Shown here: piece by piece, positions 18,739 through 27,357 of the stretch
Position numbering within the stretch: the stretch's first letter is position 1
Layout: each line of letters opens with the position of its first letter
NCBI RefSeq assembly: GCF_011089895.1
Contig: NZ_JAANAT010000001.1
Coordinates: 868,001 to 932,000, forward strand
DNA length: 64,000 bases
Source: Mucilaginibacter inviolabilis
GTDB taxonomy: Bacteria; Bacteroidota; Bacteroidia; Sphingobacteriales; Sphingobacteriaceae
Reading direction: 5' to 3'
The notes under the pieces: generated by a model
The model's database searches: none
What the model saw: the letters and a program-made list of their open reading frames with translations, nothing else
Told to the model about the DNA's origin: nothing
Position numbers and translations under genes: made by a program

Positions 18739-20435
18739 TGAGAATGAACATTAAAACCAAACTGATGTTTGGTTTGCTTTTCCTGTTTGTGGTTATTATC
18801 TGCTTTGGCGTATTGGGCATTTATTATGTGAACCGGCTGAGTAACGATGCCGGCAAGATTTTAAAAGATAACCAGATCAGTGTGGAATATTGCAGTCAGA
18901 TGCTCAAAGCGCTTGATGAAATACCGGAAGATCCGTCACAGATACCTGTCTTTGAAAAAAATCTGAAGCTGGAAGAAAATAATATTACCGAGCCAGGCGA
19001 GTTTCAGGCAACCGCAGAAGTACGTTATTTATTTGAGCAGCTCAAAAAAAATCCTGCCGGGTTCAATAAGATAAGGGAAATGCACAGAGCTATCTTTAAA
19101 ATTGCTGATGTGAATGAAATCGCCATTATTCATAAAAATGCACGCGCCTCTCATTATGCTGAACAGGCTACACTATGGCTCACCATTATTGTAACGGTTT
19201 TAAGTTTAGTGGCTTTTACCTTTGTCATTAACTTTCCCTCGGTAATTGCAAAACCCATCCGGGAGTTGACAGAGGGTATCAAAGAAATAGCTAATAAAAA
19301 TTATAGCAAGCGCATCCACCTGGATCAAAAAGATGAGTTTGGTACCCTTGCCGATACTTTTAATACGATGGCTGGGAAGCTTGATGAATACGAGCATAGC
19401 AACCTGGCCGAGATCAAAGCTGAAAAAGGCAGAATTGAGGCCATTATCAACAAGATGAACGACGGGATCATCGGGCTCAGCGATAAGAATGAGATCCTCT
19501 TTCTTAATTCCGCAGCGGAGAGCTTGTTTGGACTAAAAGAAAAGGACATTATAGGTAGTTATGCTGCCGACATTGCGATTCAAAATGATCTGCTCAGAAC
19601 TGTACTGCAAAATGAAAGCAGTAAGCAACTGAAAATATTTTTAGATAATAAGGAAAGCTTTTTTGTGCAGGAATCTATTCTGATCCAGGCTGATCATGTG
19701 GTCGGTGGCCGGGTGATCATCTTACGAAATATCACACCGTTTAAAGAATTGGACGCGGCTAAAACCAATTTTATCGCTACCATATCACACGAATTGAAAA
19801 TCCCTTTATTTGCGATTAATATGAGTACACAATTGCTCGAAGACAAGCGGATGGGGGAAATGAATAAAGATCAGACAGAAATAGTAGGTACTATTAAAGC
19901 CAATGCAGAACGGCTATTGAAAATTACCGGTGAACTCCTGAATATGTCCCAAATAGAAACAGGCAGGATCCAGCTAAAAAAAGAACCGGCAAAGCCTGAG
20001 GTGATTGTACTGAGAGCAATGCAGGCAGTTCAGCAACAAGCTACTCAATTTGATATTATATTGAAAGAGAACGTAGAAACCAACTTGCCCCATATTAATA
20101 TAGATGAGGAAAAGACGGTATGGGTGCTCATCAACTTTTTAAATAACGCGATCAAATATTCTTCAGAGGGCGGAACTGTGGAAATATGTGTAAGGAGGGA
20201 AAAAGAAATTGTACAATTTTGGGTAGCCGATTACGGCAAAGGAATTGAAGATCAATATATAGATAGGGTATTTGATAAATACTTCCAGGTTCCAGGTACA
20301 ACAGAAAGGTCTGGTACAGGATTGGGGTTATCCATCTCTAAAGAGTTTATTGAAGCGCAGGGTGGAAAAATATGGGTGAACAGTAAATATGGAGAGGGTA
20401 GCACCTTTGGCTTTAATATTTTAATTAATGCCTGA
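18735..20435 (+). CDS. Sensor histidine kinase (HAMP-PAS-HisKA-HATPase) of the kdp locus
   Basis: This 566-aa kinase has two transmembrane segments (about 8-28 and 145-168) flanking a short periplasmic helical region, HAMP (about 170-220), PAS (about 235-340), HisKA with FIATISHELKIPLFAI, and HATPase_c with NFLNNAIKYS, DYGKGIEDQ and GTGLGLSISKEF. It overlaps the KdpD-half gene by 4 nt and precedes the sigma-54 activator by 20 nt. Together the two genes replace a single full-length KdpD. The periplasmic part is small, so sensing may come mainly through the KdpD-half partner. Confidence 0.9.
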   Translation: MMRMNIKTKLMFGLLFLFVVIICFGVLGIYYVNRLSNDAGKILKDNQISVEYCSQMLKALDEIPEDPSQIPVFEKNLKLEENNITEPGEFQATAEVRYLFEQLKKNPAGFNKIREMHRAIFKIADVNEIAIIHKNARASHYAEQATLWLTIIVTVLSLVAFTFVINFPSVIAKPIRELTEGIKEIANKNYSKRIHLDQKDEFGTLADTFNTMAGKLDEYEHSNLAEIKAEKGRIEAIINKMNDGIIGLSDKNEILFLNSAAESLFGLKEKDIIGSYAADIAIQNDLLRTVLQNESSKQLKIFLDNKESFFVQESILIQADHVVGGRVIILRNITPFKELDAAKTNFIATISHELKIPLFAINMSTQLLEDKRMGEMNKDQTEIVGTIKANAERLLKITGELLNMSQIETGRIQLKKEPAKPEVIVLRAMQAVQQQATQFDIILKENVETNLPHINIDEEKTVWVLINFLNNAIKYSSEGGTVEICVRREKEIVQFWVADYGKGIEDQYIDRVFDKYFQVPGTTERSGTGLGLSISKEFIEAQGGKIWVNSKYGEGSTFGFNILINA

Positions 20436-20455
20436 ACATTAAATGATTGATAAGT

Positions 20456-21811
20456 ATGACAATTGCAAATGTATTGCTGGTTGAGGATGAGAACGATGTT
20501 CGCCTGCTTTTAAAGCGGGTACTCTCTTTAGAGGGTTTCATTGTTTACGAAGCGGAAAATATCAAAACAGCATCAAAGCTGCTGGAAAATGAAAACATAG
20601 ACCTGGTATTATGCGATGTTAAATTACCTGATGGCAATGGGGTGGAATTTATCAGTAAGATAAAGAAGGCCCATCCTTATATAGAGATCATTATGCTTAC
20701 GGCTTATGGAAATATTCCAGACAGCGTACAAGCTATTAAGAATGGAGCCTTTGACTATATTACTAAGGCTAATGACAACCAACGGATCTTACCTCTACTT
20801 TATCGTGCGTTAGAAAAAGTTAAGTTAGAAAAAAGAGTTGCCCAACTAGAAAAGCAAGCTGCGGATCGCTATGCCAATTTTGATTCTATTATTGGTAAAT
20901 CATTAGCTATTACACAGGCCAAAACGCTGGCACAAATGGCGGCGCCCACGGATGCTCCTGTACTGCTTTTGGGCGAAACAGGAGCGGGGAAAGAGGTTTT
21001 TGCACAGGCCATCCATTCGGCAAGTAAGAGGAGTGCTAAAACTTTTCTGGGCTTGAACTGCAGTGCCTTTGGCAAGGATATTCTGGAAAGTGAGCTTTTT
21101 GGCCATAAGGCAGGAGCCTTTACCGGAGCAAATAAAGATAAGAAAGGGCTTATAGAGGAAGCCAACGAGGGTACTTTATTTTTGGACGAAATTGGCGAGA
21201 TGCCCCTGGATTTACAGGCGAAGCTGCTGCGGGTACTGGAAACCAGCGAATTTATAAAAGTAGGGGATACCAAACAGGTTAAGGTCAATATCAGGATCAT
21301 TGCCGCAACTAACCGGGATATTCAACAGGAAATCAGCAGCGGAAAATTCAGAGAAGATTTATATTACCGGCTGAACCTGTTTACTATCAACTTGCCACCA
21401 TTGAGGGAGCGGCAGGATGATATTCCACTGTTGGCTGAGTACTTTGTAAAGAAGTTGACTCGGGACGCTTATCAGCAAGTGAAAGGCATGACAAATGCCT
21501 TTGTAGAGCGGTTGCAGAAAAATGAATGGCGGGGTAATATCAGAGAACTAAGAAATGTGATTGAAAGATCGCTGATCGTTTGCAGGGGAACTGAATTGAG
21601 TATAGATAACTTACCTGTTGAATTACAGTATCATACGGCATTGAAAGCAAATACACTTTCGGCCTTTGATCTTTCCAGTGTTGAGCGCTTGCATATTCAC
21701 CGTGTGCTGCAATATACCAAAGGGAATAAAACGCAGGCGGCTAAATTGCTGAATATTAGTTCGGCTACTTTGTACAGAAAAATTGAGGAATATAAAATTG
21801 AGGAATTTTAA
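20456..21811 (+). CDS. NtrC-type sigma-54-dependent response regulator of the kdp locus
   Basis: This 451-aa protein has a receiver (Asp54 in LCDVKLPDG), an AAA+ activator domain with Walker A GETGAGKE and the sigma-54 contact loop GAFTGA, then a Fis-type helix-turn-helix at the end (GNKTQAAKLLNISSATLYRK). It occupies the place of KdpE, an OmpR-type regulator in E. coli, so control of kdp here should depend on RpoN. The ATG at 20456 is used instead of an upstream TTG. No canonical -24/-12 promoter was found right before the kdp operon. Confidence 0.93.
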   Translation: MTIANVLLVEDENDVRLLLKRVLSLEGFIVYEAENIKTASKLLENENIDLVLCDVKLPDGNGVEFISKIKKAHPYIEIIMLTAYGNIPDSVQAIKNGAFDYITKANDNQRILPLLYRALEKVKLEKRVAQLEKQAADRYANFDSIIGKSLAITQAKTLAQMAAPTDAPVLLLGETGAGKEVFAQAIHSASKRSAKTFLGLNCSAFGKDILESELFGHKAGAFTGANKDKKGLIEEANEGTLFLDEIGEMPLDLQAKLLRVLETSEFIKVGDTKQVKVNIRIIAATNRDIQQEISSGKFREDLYYRLNLFTINLPPLRERQDDIPLLAEYFVKKLTRDAYQQVKGMTNAFVERLQKNEWRGNIRELRNVIERSLIVCRGTELSIDNLPVELQYHTALKANTLSAFDLSSVERLHIHRVLQYTKGNKTQAAKLLNISSATLYRKIEEYKIEEF

Positions 21812-22162
21812 TCCTGACGGTGTTACTACTTTTTCAGCGTCTAATGGATATAGTTTATTAGAATGATATTTCTAGTCTCTCATTTTGAAATTGGCTTAAC
21901 TGCTTTTGCAGGAGCCGCTTTCTTTAAAATGTTATTTCTGCAATTTAAATCCAGCTTTTCTGAGCTGTAGGAATGTTTGGCATCGCAATAGCTTATGGCA
22001 AATAGCCCGGGAGTATAAAGCCTCCGTATAGCCAGATCAGGCAACCACTTGTTTCAGCTTGTAAAGACTGCGAAACAGTTATTATTCCCGGTGTTTAATA
22101 GAATCATTCACCGCTGATATAGATCTGCATACGGGAAAATAGCAGCCTTAATTTTATAACAC
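21812..22162. other. 351-bp gap with a sigma-54 promoter candidate
   Basis: No ORF of note was found. The only strong signal is the -24/-12-like element at 21977-21993, listed separately. The rest gives no clear terminator for the activator gene. Confidence 0.5.
21977..21993 (+). promoter_or_regulatory. Candidate sigma-54 (-24/-12) promoter
   Basis: TTGGCATCGCAATAGCT matches the sigma-54 consensus in the full -24 block (TTGGCA) and has GC exactly 10 nt after GG. The -12 block is TAGCT against TTGCT. It points at the receiver-only gene 170 nt downstream and follows an RpoN activator gene. Confidence 0.45.
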
Positions 22163-22573
22163 ATGAATATACAATCCACTGTTTTACTTATCGATGATGA
22201 AAGAAGGTCGGGTGGCTGGCTAGGACGGATCCTGCGCCTTGCGGGTTATATTTGTTACCGCGTAGAAAGCGGATTGGAAGCCCTTAGTTTACTAGAAAAA
22301 GAAGAGATCCACGTTGTGATGAGTGATGTTGATCTTCCGGATATGGATTTTGCTGATTTTGTCAGAACGGTCAAAATAAAAAAAAGCTATGTGGAAGTGA
22401 TTATGCTAACCACGCATGCCAGCGTTCATGAGGCCGTCAAGGCCATTAAAAGCGGCGCGTTTAACTACCTAGTTAAAGGTTTAGATAATGATGTTCTTTT
22501 ACCTTTGCTTGCCCAAGCCAAAGAAAATGCCTGTGCGCATTATGAGCTATCTCAACATTTAAAAGCATCATAG
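22163..22573 (+). CDS. Stand-alone receiver-domain protein, paralogue of the kdp activator
   Basis: A 136-aa protein consists only of a receiver domain: acidic pairs near residues 11-12, Asp55 in SDVDLPD, Thr in MLTTH and Lys in LVKG. It resembles the receiver of the neighbouring NtrC-type regulator (compare AVKAIKSGAFNYLVK with SVQAIKNGAFDYITK). There is no output domain. It could act as a phosphate sink or competitor for the kdp kinase, or as a truncated duplicate; the role is inferred. Confidence 0.82.
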   Translation: MNIQSTVLLIDDERRSGGWLGRILRLAGYICYRVESGLEALSLLEKEEIHVVMSDVDLPDMDFADFVRTVKIKKSYVEVIMLTTHASVHEAVKAIKSGAFNYLVKGLDNDVLLPLLAQAKENACAHYELSQHLKAS

Positions 22574-22751
22574 TAGCCATTGCTGTTTTTTCTATAAAAA
22601 AAGTGTATTCATCAGATTGAGGTGTTTTAATAATACAAGTTTTGGACTCAAAAATTTAAAACACCCCATTTATACTTTAAAAGATTTGTTTGCTTGATAA
22701 GAATCAAGGCATATAAGTAACTCAACTACCACGTACCAATCCACTTGTAAA

Positions 22752-23387
22752 ATGATAAAACTATTGATAGCCATGAAAATTTCTGCGACAAATACACATA
22801 AAATCAAAAGGGTTTGGTTGGCCACTAAAGCAGATGAAAGCAAGAACGAAAATATGGAATCAAGGATACAAAAACTGGATAGTAAGCTACAACAAATGCT
22901 CCTGTGGAGCAATGTTTGTACGCTGCTGGCTTGTGTTCAAACGGTTTTTACTGTTGCCCGCATTTATAGTAACTTCAAAGGGAAATATCCCATATTACTG
23001 GTTTTAACATTGGTTATCATTGTGTTGTTATTTGCTGTATTCCTATATTTTAAATGGAAAAATATAGCCTATAAGGATACCGGCTTTACAAAAGCAAGTA
23101 AAATCCATCTGAATTACTATATTATCAAACTCAATGGTCAATGTAAGCAGATCTCAGGTTACTTACTGATTTATGCATTAACCCTGATATTATCAGGTTT
23201 TTTCTTCTGGCGGGGTATCTACGATGGACTAACGCTGTTATTTAAAGCCACAGCGCTATTAAGCTTCGTTATCTATGGTCTAGGGTTTTACTTCATGATA
23301 AATTTCACCAAGCAAAAGAACAAATTGAAATTACTGGAAGCGCAAGTTAATCCGTTGGGGTTTATGGAGAATGTAGTTCAAAATTGA
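22752..23387 (+). CDS. Four-helix membrane protein of unknown function
   Basis: This 211-aa protein has a basic N-terminus, a short coiled-coil-like stretch (MESRIQKLDSKLQQM) and four hydrophobic segments, two on each side of a central polar loop. Alternative starts exist at 22773 and 22854. The C-terminal half resembles the next membrane protein (23574-24146) in helix spacing and in the YGLGFYFMI/YGFGLFMI end, so the two may be diverged tandem paralogues. No family was recognised. Confidence 0.65.
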   Translation: MIKLLIAMKISATNTHKIKRVWLATKADESKNENMESRIQKLDSKLQQMLLWSNVCTLLACVQTVFTVARIYSNFKGKYPILLVLTLVIIVLLFAVFLYFKWKNIAYKDTGFTKASKIHLNYYIIKLNGQCKQISGYLLIYALTLILSGFFFWRGIYDGLTLLFKATALLSFVIYGLGFYFMINFTKQKNKLKLLEAQVNPLGFMENVVQN

Positions 23388-23406
23388 ATGGTTTCAATAT
23401 ATCATT

Positions 23407-23523
23407 ATGAGAATTTTTTCCTTTCAATTTGAGATGAAATCTCGACTCTTTGTGATGTTATTTATTTTAATATGCTCATTATTAGTTAATTGTGATAGTT
23501 TGCCAAAGTGGGCATCTTTTTAG
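23407..23523 (+). CDS. Candidate 38-aa mini-lipoprotein
   Basis: A short ATG frame between the two membrane proteins has a hydrophobic signal helix ending in a lipobox-like LLVNC, then only nine residues (DSLPKWASF). An internal ATG (MKSRLF) would give a more compact signal peptide. Asp directly after the lipobox Cys is a Lol-avoidance signal in E. coli but has unclear meaning in Bacteroidota. It may be a tiny lipoprotein or a chance frame. Confidence 0.35.
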   Translation: MRIFSFQFEMKSRLFVMLFILICSLLVNCDSLPKWASF

Positions 23524-23573
23524 CTTGAGGTAAAGAAAAAAGAATAAACAAATACTATTATGCTAACACTATC

Positions 23574-24146
23574 ATGAAAGTATATAGGTTACAACAGCAA
23601 AGCCACGCTGCTTTCAAGCATCCATCCGGCCTACTTGTGGCTTTGAGGCACGGAAAAATACTGATCAATACTTTGTTGCGTTGGTGCAGCGCCGGTCTGA
23701 TCGCCTCCTACGTCCTGACTGTCACAGCAGGTATTCACTTTTATAATCGGCTTGCTTTAACATCCGGATGGATATCTAATTTGATCCTTGTTTTATTCAT
23801 ATTACTTTTCTCCTGGTTGCTATATATACAATATAAGTATTCCGAAAAGAGAACAGAATGTCTCCCGGTTGGTGATAATGAAATCAAACTAAATTTCTTT
23901 TATATTAGAAACCACTATAAGGCAAATCAAAGGCTAATAGTAATTTACGTGATTGCCACCTTTGTTGCGTGGTTAATAATGACGGGGCTCTCCGTCTCAG
24001 ATCAATTCTCCACTATAGGCCTTCTCTTGTTATTAGGTTTAGCCCTTTATGGCTTTGGCCTGTTTATGATCAGGAGCTTATTGAAGGAAAAATGCTCTAT
24101 CAGGCAAATGATCAGCAAGTTCGGGCCAATCCAAAATGAACTTTGA
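23574..24146 (+). CDS. Four-helix membrane protein, probable paralogue of the preceding one
   Basis: This 190-aa protein has four predicted transmembrane helices in two pairs, a polar linker (SEKRTECLPVGDNEIKLNFF) and a basic C-terminal tail. No enzyme or transporter motif was found. It starts 50 nt after the mini-lipoprotein ORF and ends 18 nt before the aspartate kinase, so co-transcription is possible. Confidence 0.65.
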   Translation: MKVYRLQQQSHAAFKHPSGLLVALRHGKILINTLLRWCSAGLIASYVLTVTAGIHFYNRLALTSGWISNLILVLFILLFSWLLYIQYKYSEKRTECLPVGDNEIKLNFFYIRNHYKANQRLIVIYVIATFVAWLIMTGLSVSDQFSTIGLLLLLGLALYGFGLFMIRSLLKEKCSIRQMISKFGPIQNEL

Positions 24147-24164
24147 TGCAACTATTAAATCAAT

Positions 24165-25577
24165 ATGCTTACTGTAGAAAAAATTGGCGGCACTTCCATG
24201 AGTGCCCTCAGGGACGTTATAAACAATATTATTTTTTATCAGATCCCCGGAAAAAATATTTATAACCGTGTTTTTGTTGTTTCCGCCTTTGCCGGGGTTA
24301 CAGACATGTTACTGGAGAATAAAAAAACGGGCAGTCCGGGTGTATATCATCGCCTTGCCAGGTATCAGGACTTCAGCAAGCCGCTCAAATCTGTTATTAC
24401 AAGGTTGAAGACCATCAACAGAGATTATGCGGAATTAGGTCTTGATCTGGCTGTAGCTGATCGGTTTATTGAGGAACATATCAGAAAAGCGCAGAAACTT
24501 CTTTCAAATCTGGCTAACATTCTGGCTTCCGGCTATGTTAGTAAAGAAAGCATTTTACAGGCGGCCCGCGAGATCCTGGCCTCCATCGGCGAAAGTCACT
24601 CCGCATTCATTTTAACCAATATATTGCTGAACCGCGGTGTTTGTGCAAGGCTTATCGATTTAAGTGGTTTTGATGATCACCACGCCTTTACCATAGATCA
24701 ACGCATCCGGCATGCTTTTAAAGGGATCTCCCTGAAAGATAACATCTGCATTGTAACCGGTTATGCTAAAGGCACCGAAGGGATCATGCGCGAATTTGAT
24801 AGGGGATATTCGGAAGTTACATTCAGCAAAATAGCCACATTGTTAAAACCTCATGAAGCCATCATCCATAAGGAGTATCATCTTTCTACAGCCGATCCTG
24901 CTATTGTAGGGATTGAGAATTGTTCGCCGGTGGGCTTCACTAATTATGATATCACCGATCAACTGGCTGATGTGGGTATGGAGGCGATCCATCCCAAGGC
25001 CTCAAAGCCACTTGAAATCAACGGAATCAATCTGCGTATAAAAAATACATTCCAACCTTCTCATCCCGGAACATTGATCACCCGGGAGTTTATTTGTGAA
25101 CACAAGCGTGTTGAGGTTATTACCGGTACCGATAAATTACTGATGATAGATATTTATGATCCCTTAATGGTTGGCGCGGTAGGGAGTGATCTCAAGATCA
25201 TGCAGATCCTTAGCCAACACCACATAAGTTACACCTTTAAAACAACAAGCGCCAACAGCATTTCTGTAGTGATATGGGAGCGGAGCTTCAGCCGGAAACT
25301 GATCAACGACCTGGAAGATGATTTTGAAAAGGTTACTATTGAGCAAGTAGCCTTGGTGTGTTTGCTGGGCACCAATATGTATCAGCCGGGTTTACTGGCC
25401 AAAAGTGCACTTGCGCTCACAGATAAGGAGATAAATATCAAAAGTGCTGGTTTTGGGATCAGAAAAGTAAATATTCAGTTTATTGTGGCACGGGAAGATT
25501 TTAAAATGGCTATTTTGGCATTGAACAACAGAATGTCGTTAGACTACCACAACAGATGCGCATCAGGTATACGTTAA
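24165..25577 (+). CDS. Aspartate kinase
   Basis: This 470-aa monofunctional aspartokinase catalyses ATP-dependent phosphorylation of L-aspartate, the first step to lysine, methionine and threonine. The N-terminal motif is KIGGTSM, against the usual KFGGTS. VVSAFAGVTDMLL and the later TADPAIVG, LADVGMEAIHPKA and SHPGTLIT blocks fit the catalytic domain. The C-terminal 170 residues look like two ACT domains that would bind an end product. It is not beside other lysine or threonine genes, so its feedback ligand cannot be told from context. Confidence 0.88.
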   Translation: MLTVEKIGGTSMSALRDVINNIIFYQIPGKNIYNRVFVVSAFAGVTDMLLENKKTGSPGVYHRLARYQDFSKPLKSVITRLKTINRDYAELGLDLAVADRFIEEHIRKAQKLLSNLANILASGYVSKESILQAAREILASIGESHSAFILTNILLNRGVCARLIDLSGFDDHHAFTIDQRIRHAFKGISLKDNICIVTGYAKGTEGIMREFDRGYSEVTFSKIATLLKPHEAIIHKEYHLSTADPAIVGIENCSPVGFTNYDITDQLADVGMEAIHPKASKPLEINGINLRIKNTFQPSHPGTLITREFICEHKRVEVITGTDKLLMIDIYDPLMVGAVGSDLKIMQILSQHHISYTFKTTSANSISVVIWERSFSRKLINDLEDDFEKVTIEQVALVCLLGTNMYQPGLLAKSALALTDKEINIKSAGFGIRKVNIQFIVAREDFKMAILALNNRMSLDYHNRCASGIR

Positions 25578-25630
25578 TGATCATGGAGTTTGTTTATCTT
25601 CAGATAATGGGTTGATTGATATTTACTGGT

Positions 25631-25667
25631 ATAAAAAAAGGAAACAACCATTATAGGTTGTTTCCTT
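25631..25667 (-). terminator. Intrinsic terminator for tRNA-Leu(CAA)
   Basis: On the minus strand AAGGAAACAACC pairs perfectly with GGTTGTTTCCTT around a 6-nt loop, followed by a run of T (25638-25631), immediately after the tRNA 3' end. Confidence 0.85.
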
Positions 25668-25670
25668 AAG

Positions 25671-25750
25671 TACCCAGCGCCGGAGTCGAACCGGCACGGT
25701 TTCCCACAGGTGTTTGAGACCAGCGCGTCTACCAATTCCGCCAGCTGGGC
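25671..25750 (-). tRNA. tRNA-Leu (anticodon CAA)
   Basis: The acceptor stem GCCCAGC pairs with GCTGGGT (G-U at the top pair). The D-arm, anticodon loop CTCAAAC (CAA), long class II variable arm and T-arm GCCGGTTCGACTCCGGC follow in order. There is a T-T mismatch in the anticodon stem. CCA is not encoded. The gene lies on the minus strand between the aspartate kinase and hscB. Confidence 0.93.
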
Positions 25751-25775
25751 ATACTCAACTTGTAAATGGTATTTC

Positions 25776-26300
25776 TTACAAGCGGGCTGCAAATGTATCT
25801 AAACTCTCTTTAATTCGCAACAGATATTTTTGTCTAAAATAAATTTCTGCTATTTCATTAAGGCGGCTTTCCTGCGCAACATGATTCAGATCTGTATAAT
25901 CAGCAGTAAGTGTAGTGAATTTATTGTTTATATCTCCTTCAATAGCAAGTACTTCTGAAGTAACTTCTGCCAGATGTTTCGCATCATTAACTTCCATCAG
26001 ACGTTCATTAATATCCATCATTTCCATTAAAAAATCTGCCGGAAGTTGTGGTTTTGCCCCTTCAGATACCAGGTTATGCAGCTTTAAAATGTATTCCATA
26101 CGTTGTGCCTGATCAGAAAGTACCTGGTAAGCCTTATTATTTAGTGTCGATAATTCCAATATTTCCTGTTGTTTGGTTTCATCTTCGCCGGCATAAAAAT
26201 CTGGATGATATTGCTTGCTTAGCGCATAAAATTTCTTTTTTAACAGAGTAGCATCAATATCAAAAGATTCAGGTATACCGTAAAATTCAAAATAATTCAT
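25776..26300 (-). CDS. hscB: HscB, Fe-S cluster assembly co-chaperone
   Basis: This 174-aa protein has an N-terminal J-domain (YFEFYGIPESFDIDATLLKK) with the HPD motif at residues 32-34, and a C-terminal three-helix domain for binding the IscU scaffold (ADFLMEMMDINERLMEV). It delivers IscU-type scaffolds to HscA-type Hsp70. Length matches the family (about 170 aa). It lies alone upstream of the tRNA-Leu gene on the same strand. Confidence 0.92.
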   Translation of the reverse strand: MNYFEFYGIPESFDIDATLLKKKFYALSKQYHPDFYAGEDETKQQEILELSTLNNKAYQVLSDQAQRMEYILKLHNLVSEGAKPQLPADFLMEMMDINERLMEVNDAKHLAEVTSEVLAIEGDINNKFTTLTADYTDLNHVAQESRLNEIAEIYFRQKYLLRIKESLDTFAARL

Positions 26301-26304
26301 AGTA

Positions 26305-26420
26305 CGAATTTCATGAATAAAAACTAATTAGCACGAATAGATTTACATTAATTACATCGATATTATGGAACTGTATAGTTAGTACGGATCAGTTCTACTT
26401 GGTTTTTATTCGTGAAATTT
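26305..26420. repeat. Inverted repeat between hscB and kdsA
   Basis: CGAATTTCATGAATAAAAAC (26305-26324) is matched in inverted orientation by GTTTTTATTCGTGAAATTT (26402-26420). The arms enclose about 77 bp of AT-rich DNA. It looks like a palindromic intergenic repeat, not a terminator. Confidence 0.55.
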
Positions 26421-26461
26421 TTGTCAAACATTTCCTATTCGTTGTAATTGGTGCTTATCAT

Positions 26462-26469
26462 TATCTTTG
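26462..26469 (+). promoter_or_regulatory. -7 box of the kdsA promoter
   Basis: TATCTTTG fits the Bacteroidota -7 consensus TAnnTTTG, with a TTG about 17 nt upstream. It lies 25 nt before the kdsA ATG at 26495, which argues against longer N-terminal extensions of KdsA. Confidence 0.6.
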
Positions 26470-26494
26470 CCTCTTATACCATAAATACCACATC

Positions 26495-27271
26495 ATGTTG
26501 TTTGAACAAATGCGGCAAAAGCCGTTCTTTATATTAGGACCCTGTGTAATGGAAAACCAGGAGCTCTTATATCAGGTAGCTGAAAAAGTAGCCGAGGCGG
26601 GTGAGCGTTATCAAGTTCCTGTAATATTTAAATCGTCATTTGATAAAGCCAACCGTACATCTATTCACTCATACCGGGGCCCAGGCATTGAAAAAGGTAT
26701 GGAAATGCTGCAAAACGTAAAAGACCGTTTCGGTTTGCCGGTAACTACCGATATTCACGAACCAGGCCAGGCCGCTATAGCTGCTCAGGTGGTTGATATA
26801 TTACAAATTCCGGCTTTTTTATGCCGTCAGACAGATCTGCTGGTTGCAGCCGCCCAAACAGGTAAAATAGTAAATGTAAAAAAAGCCCAGTTTTTGTCGG
26901 GTCACGATATGTTTTACCCGGCACAAAAAGTTATAGAAGCCGGAAATAACCAGGTGATATTGACCGAACGAGGTAATATGTACGGATATAATAACCTGGC
27001 CGTTGATTTCAGAAACATTTATGATATGAAAGCTTTTGGACACCCCGTTTGTATGGATTGTACTCACTCAGTGCAACGCCCGGGTGGCGCAGGCGGCAAA
27101 ACAGGGGGCGACCGTACTTTTGTACCTATGATGGCGTTGGCGGCTAAAGCTTTTGGCGCCGATGGCTATTTTATGGAGATACATCCCGATCCGGATAATG
27201 CATTAAGTGATGGCCCTAATATGGTTAAGCTTCATGATCTGGACAAGGTATTAGCCCCGTTATTATCTTGA
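26495..27271 (+). CDS. kdsA: 3-deoxy-8-phosphooctulonate synthase (KdsA)
   Basis: This 258-aa enzyme condenses arabinose-5-phosphate and phosphoenolpyruvate to Kdo-8-phosphate for lipopolysaccharide inner core. Family motifs include FILGPCVMEN, KSSFDKANRTSIHSYRGPG, TDIHEPGQA, ILTERGNMYGYNNLAVD, CTHSVQRPGG and FMEIHPDPDNALSDGPN. The ATG at 26495 gives the normal N-terminus. The longer frame from 26399 would run over the promoter box. kdsD follows 86 nt later, so the pair forms a Kdo unit. Confidence 0.95.
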   Translation: MLFEQMRQKPFFILGPCVMENQELLYQVAEKVAEAGERYQVPVIFKSSFDKANRTSIHSYRGPGIEKGMEMLQNVKDRFGLPVTTDIHEPGQAAIAAQVVDILQIPAFLCRQTDLLVAAAQTGKIVNVKKAQFLSGHDMFYPAQKVIEAGNNQVILTERGNMYGYNNLAVDFRNIYDMKAFGHPVCMDCTHSVQRPGGAGGKTGGDRTFVPMMALAAKAFGADGYFMEIHPDPDNALSDGPNMVKLHDLDKVLAPLLS

Positions 27272-27321
27272 TAATGCATCCATTGAACGTTGTTTCACAC
27301 CAATAAGGGAATGAAAATCAA

Positions 27322-27350
27322 AATTCACTAATTCACTAATTCACTAATTA
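27322..27350 (+). repeat. Intergenic repeat module B before kdsD
   Basis: Three tandem copies of AATTCACT followed by AATTA end 7 nt before the kdsD ATG, in the same orientation relative to the gene as module B ahead of kdpC and thiC. Confidence 0.75.
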
Positions 27351-27357
27351 TCTTCGG

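Noticed and set aside
26399..26494. Longer N-terminus for KdsA
   Set aside because: The extension runs over a TATCTTTG promoter box and has no family counterpart.
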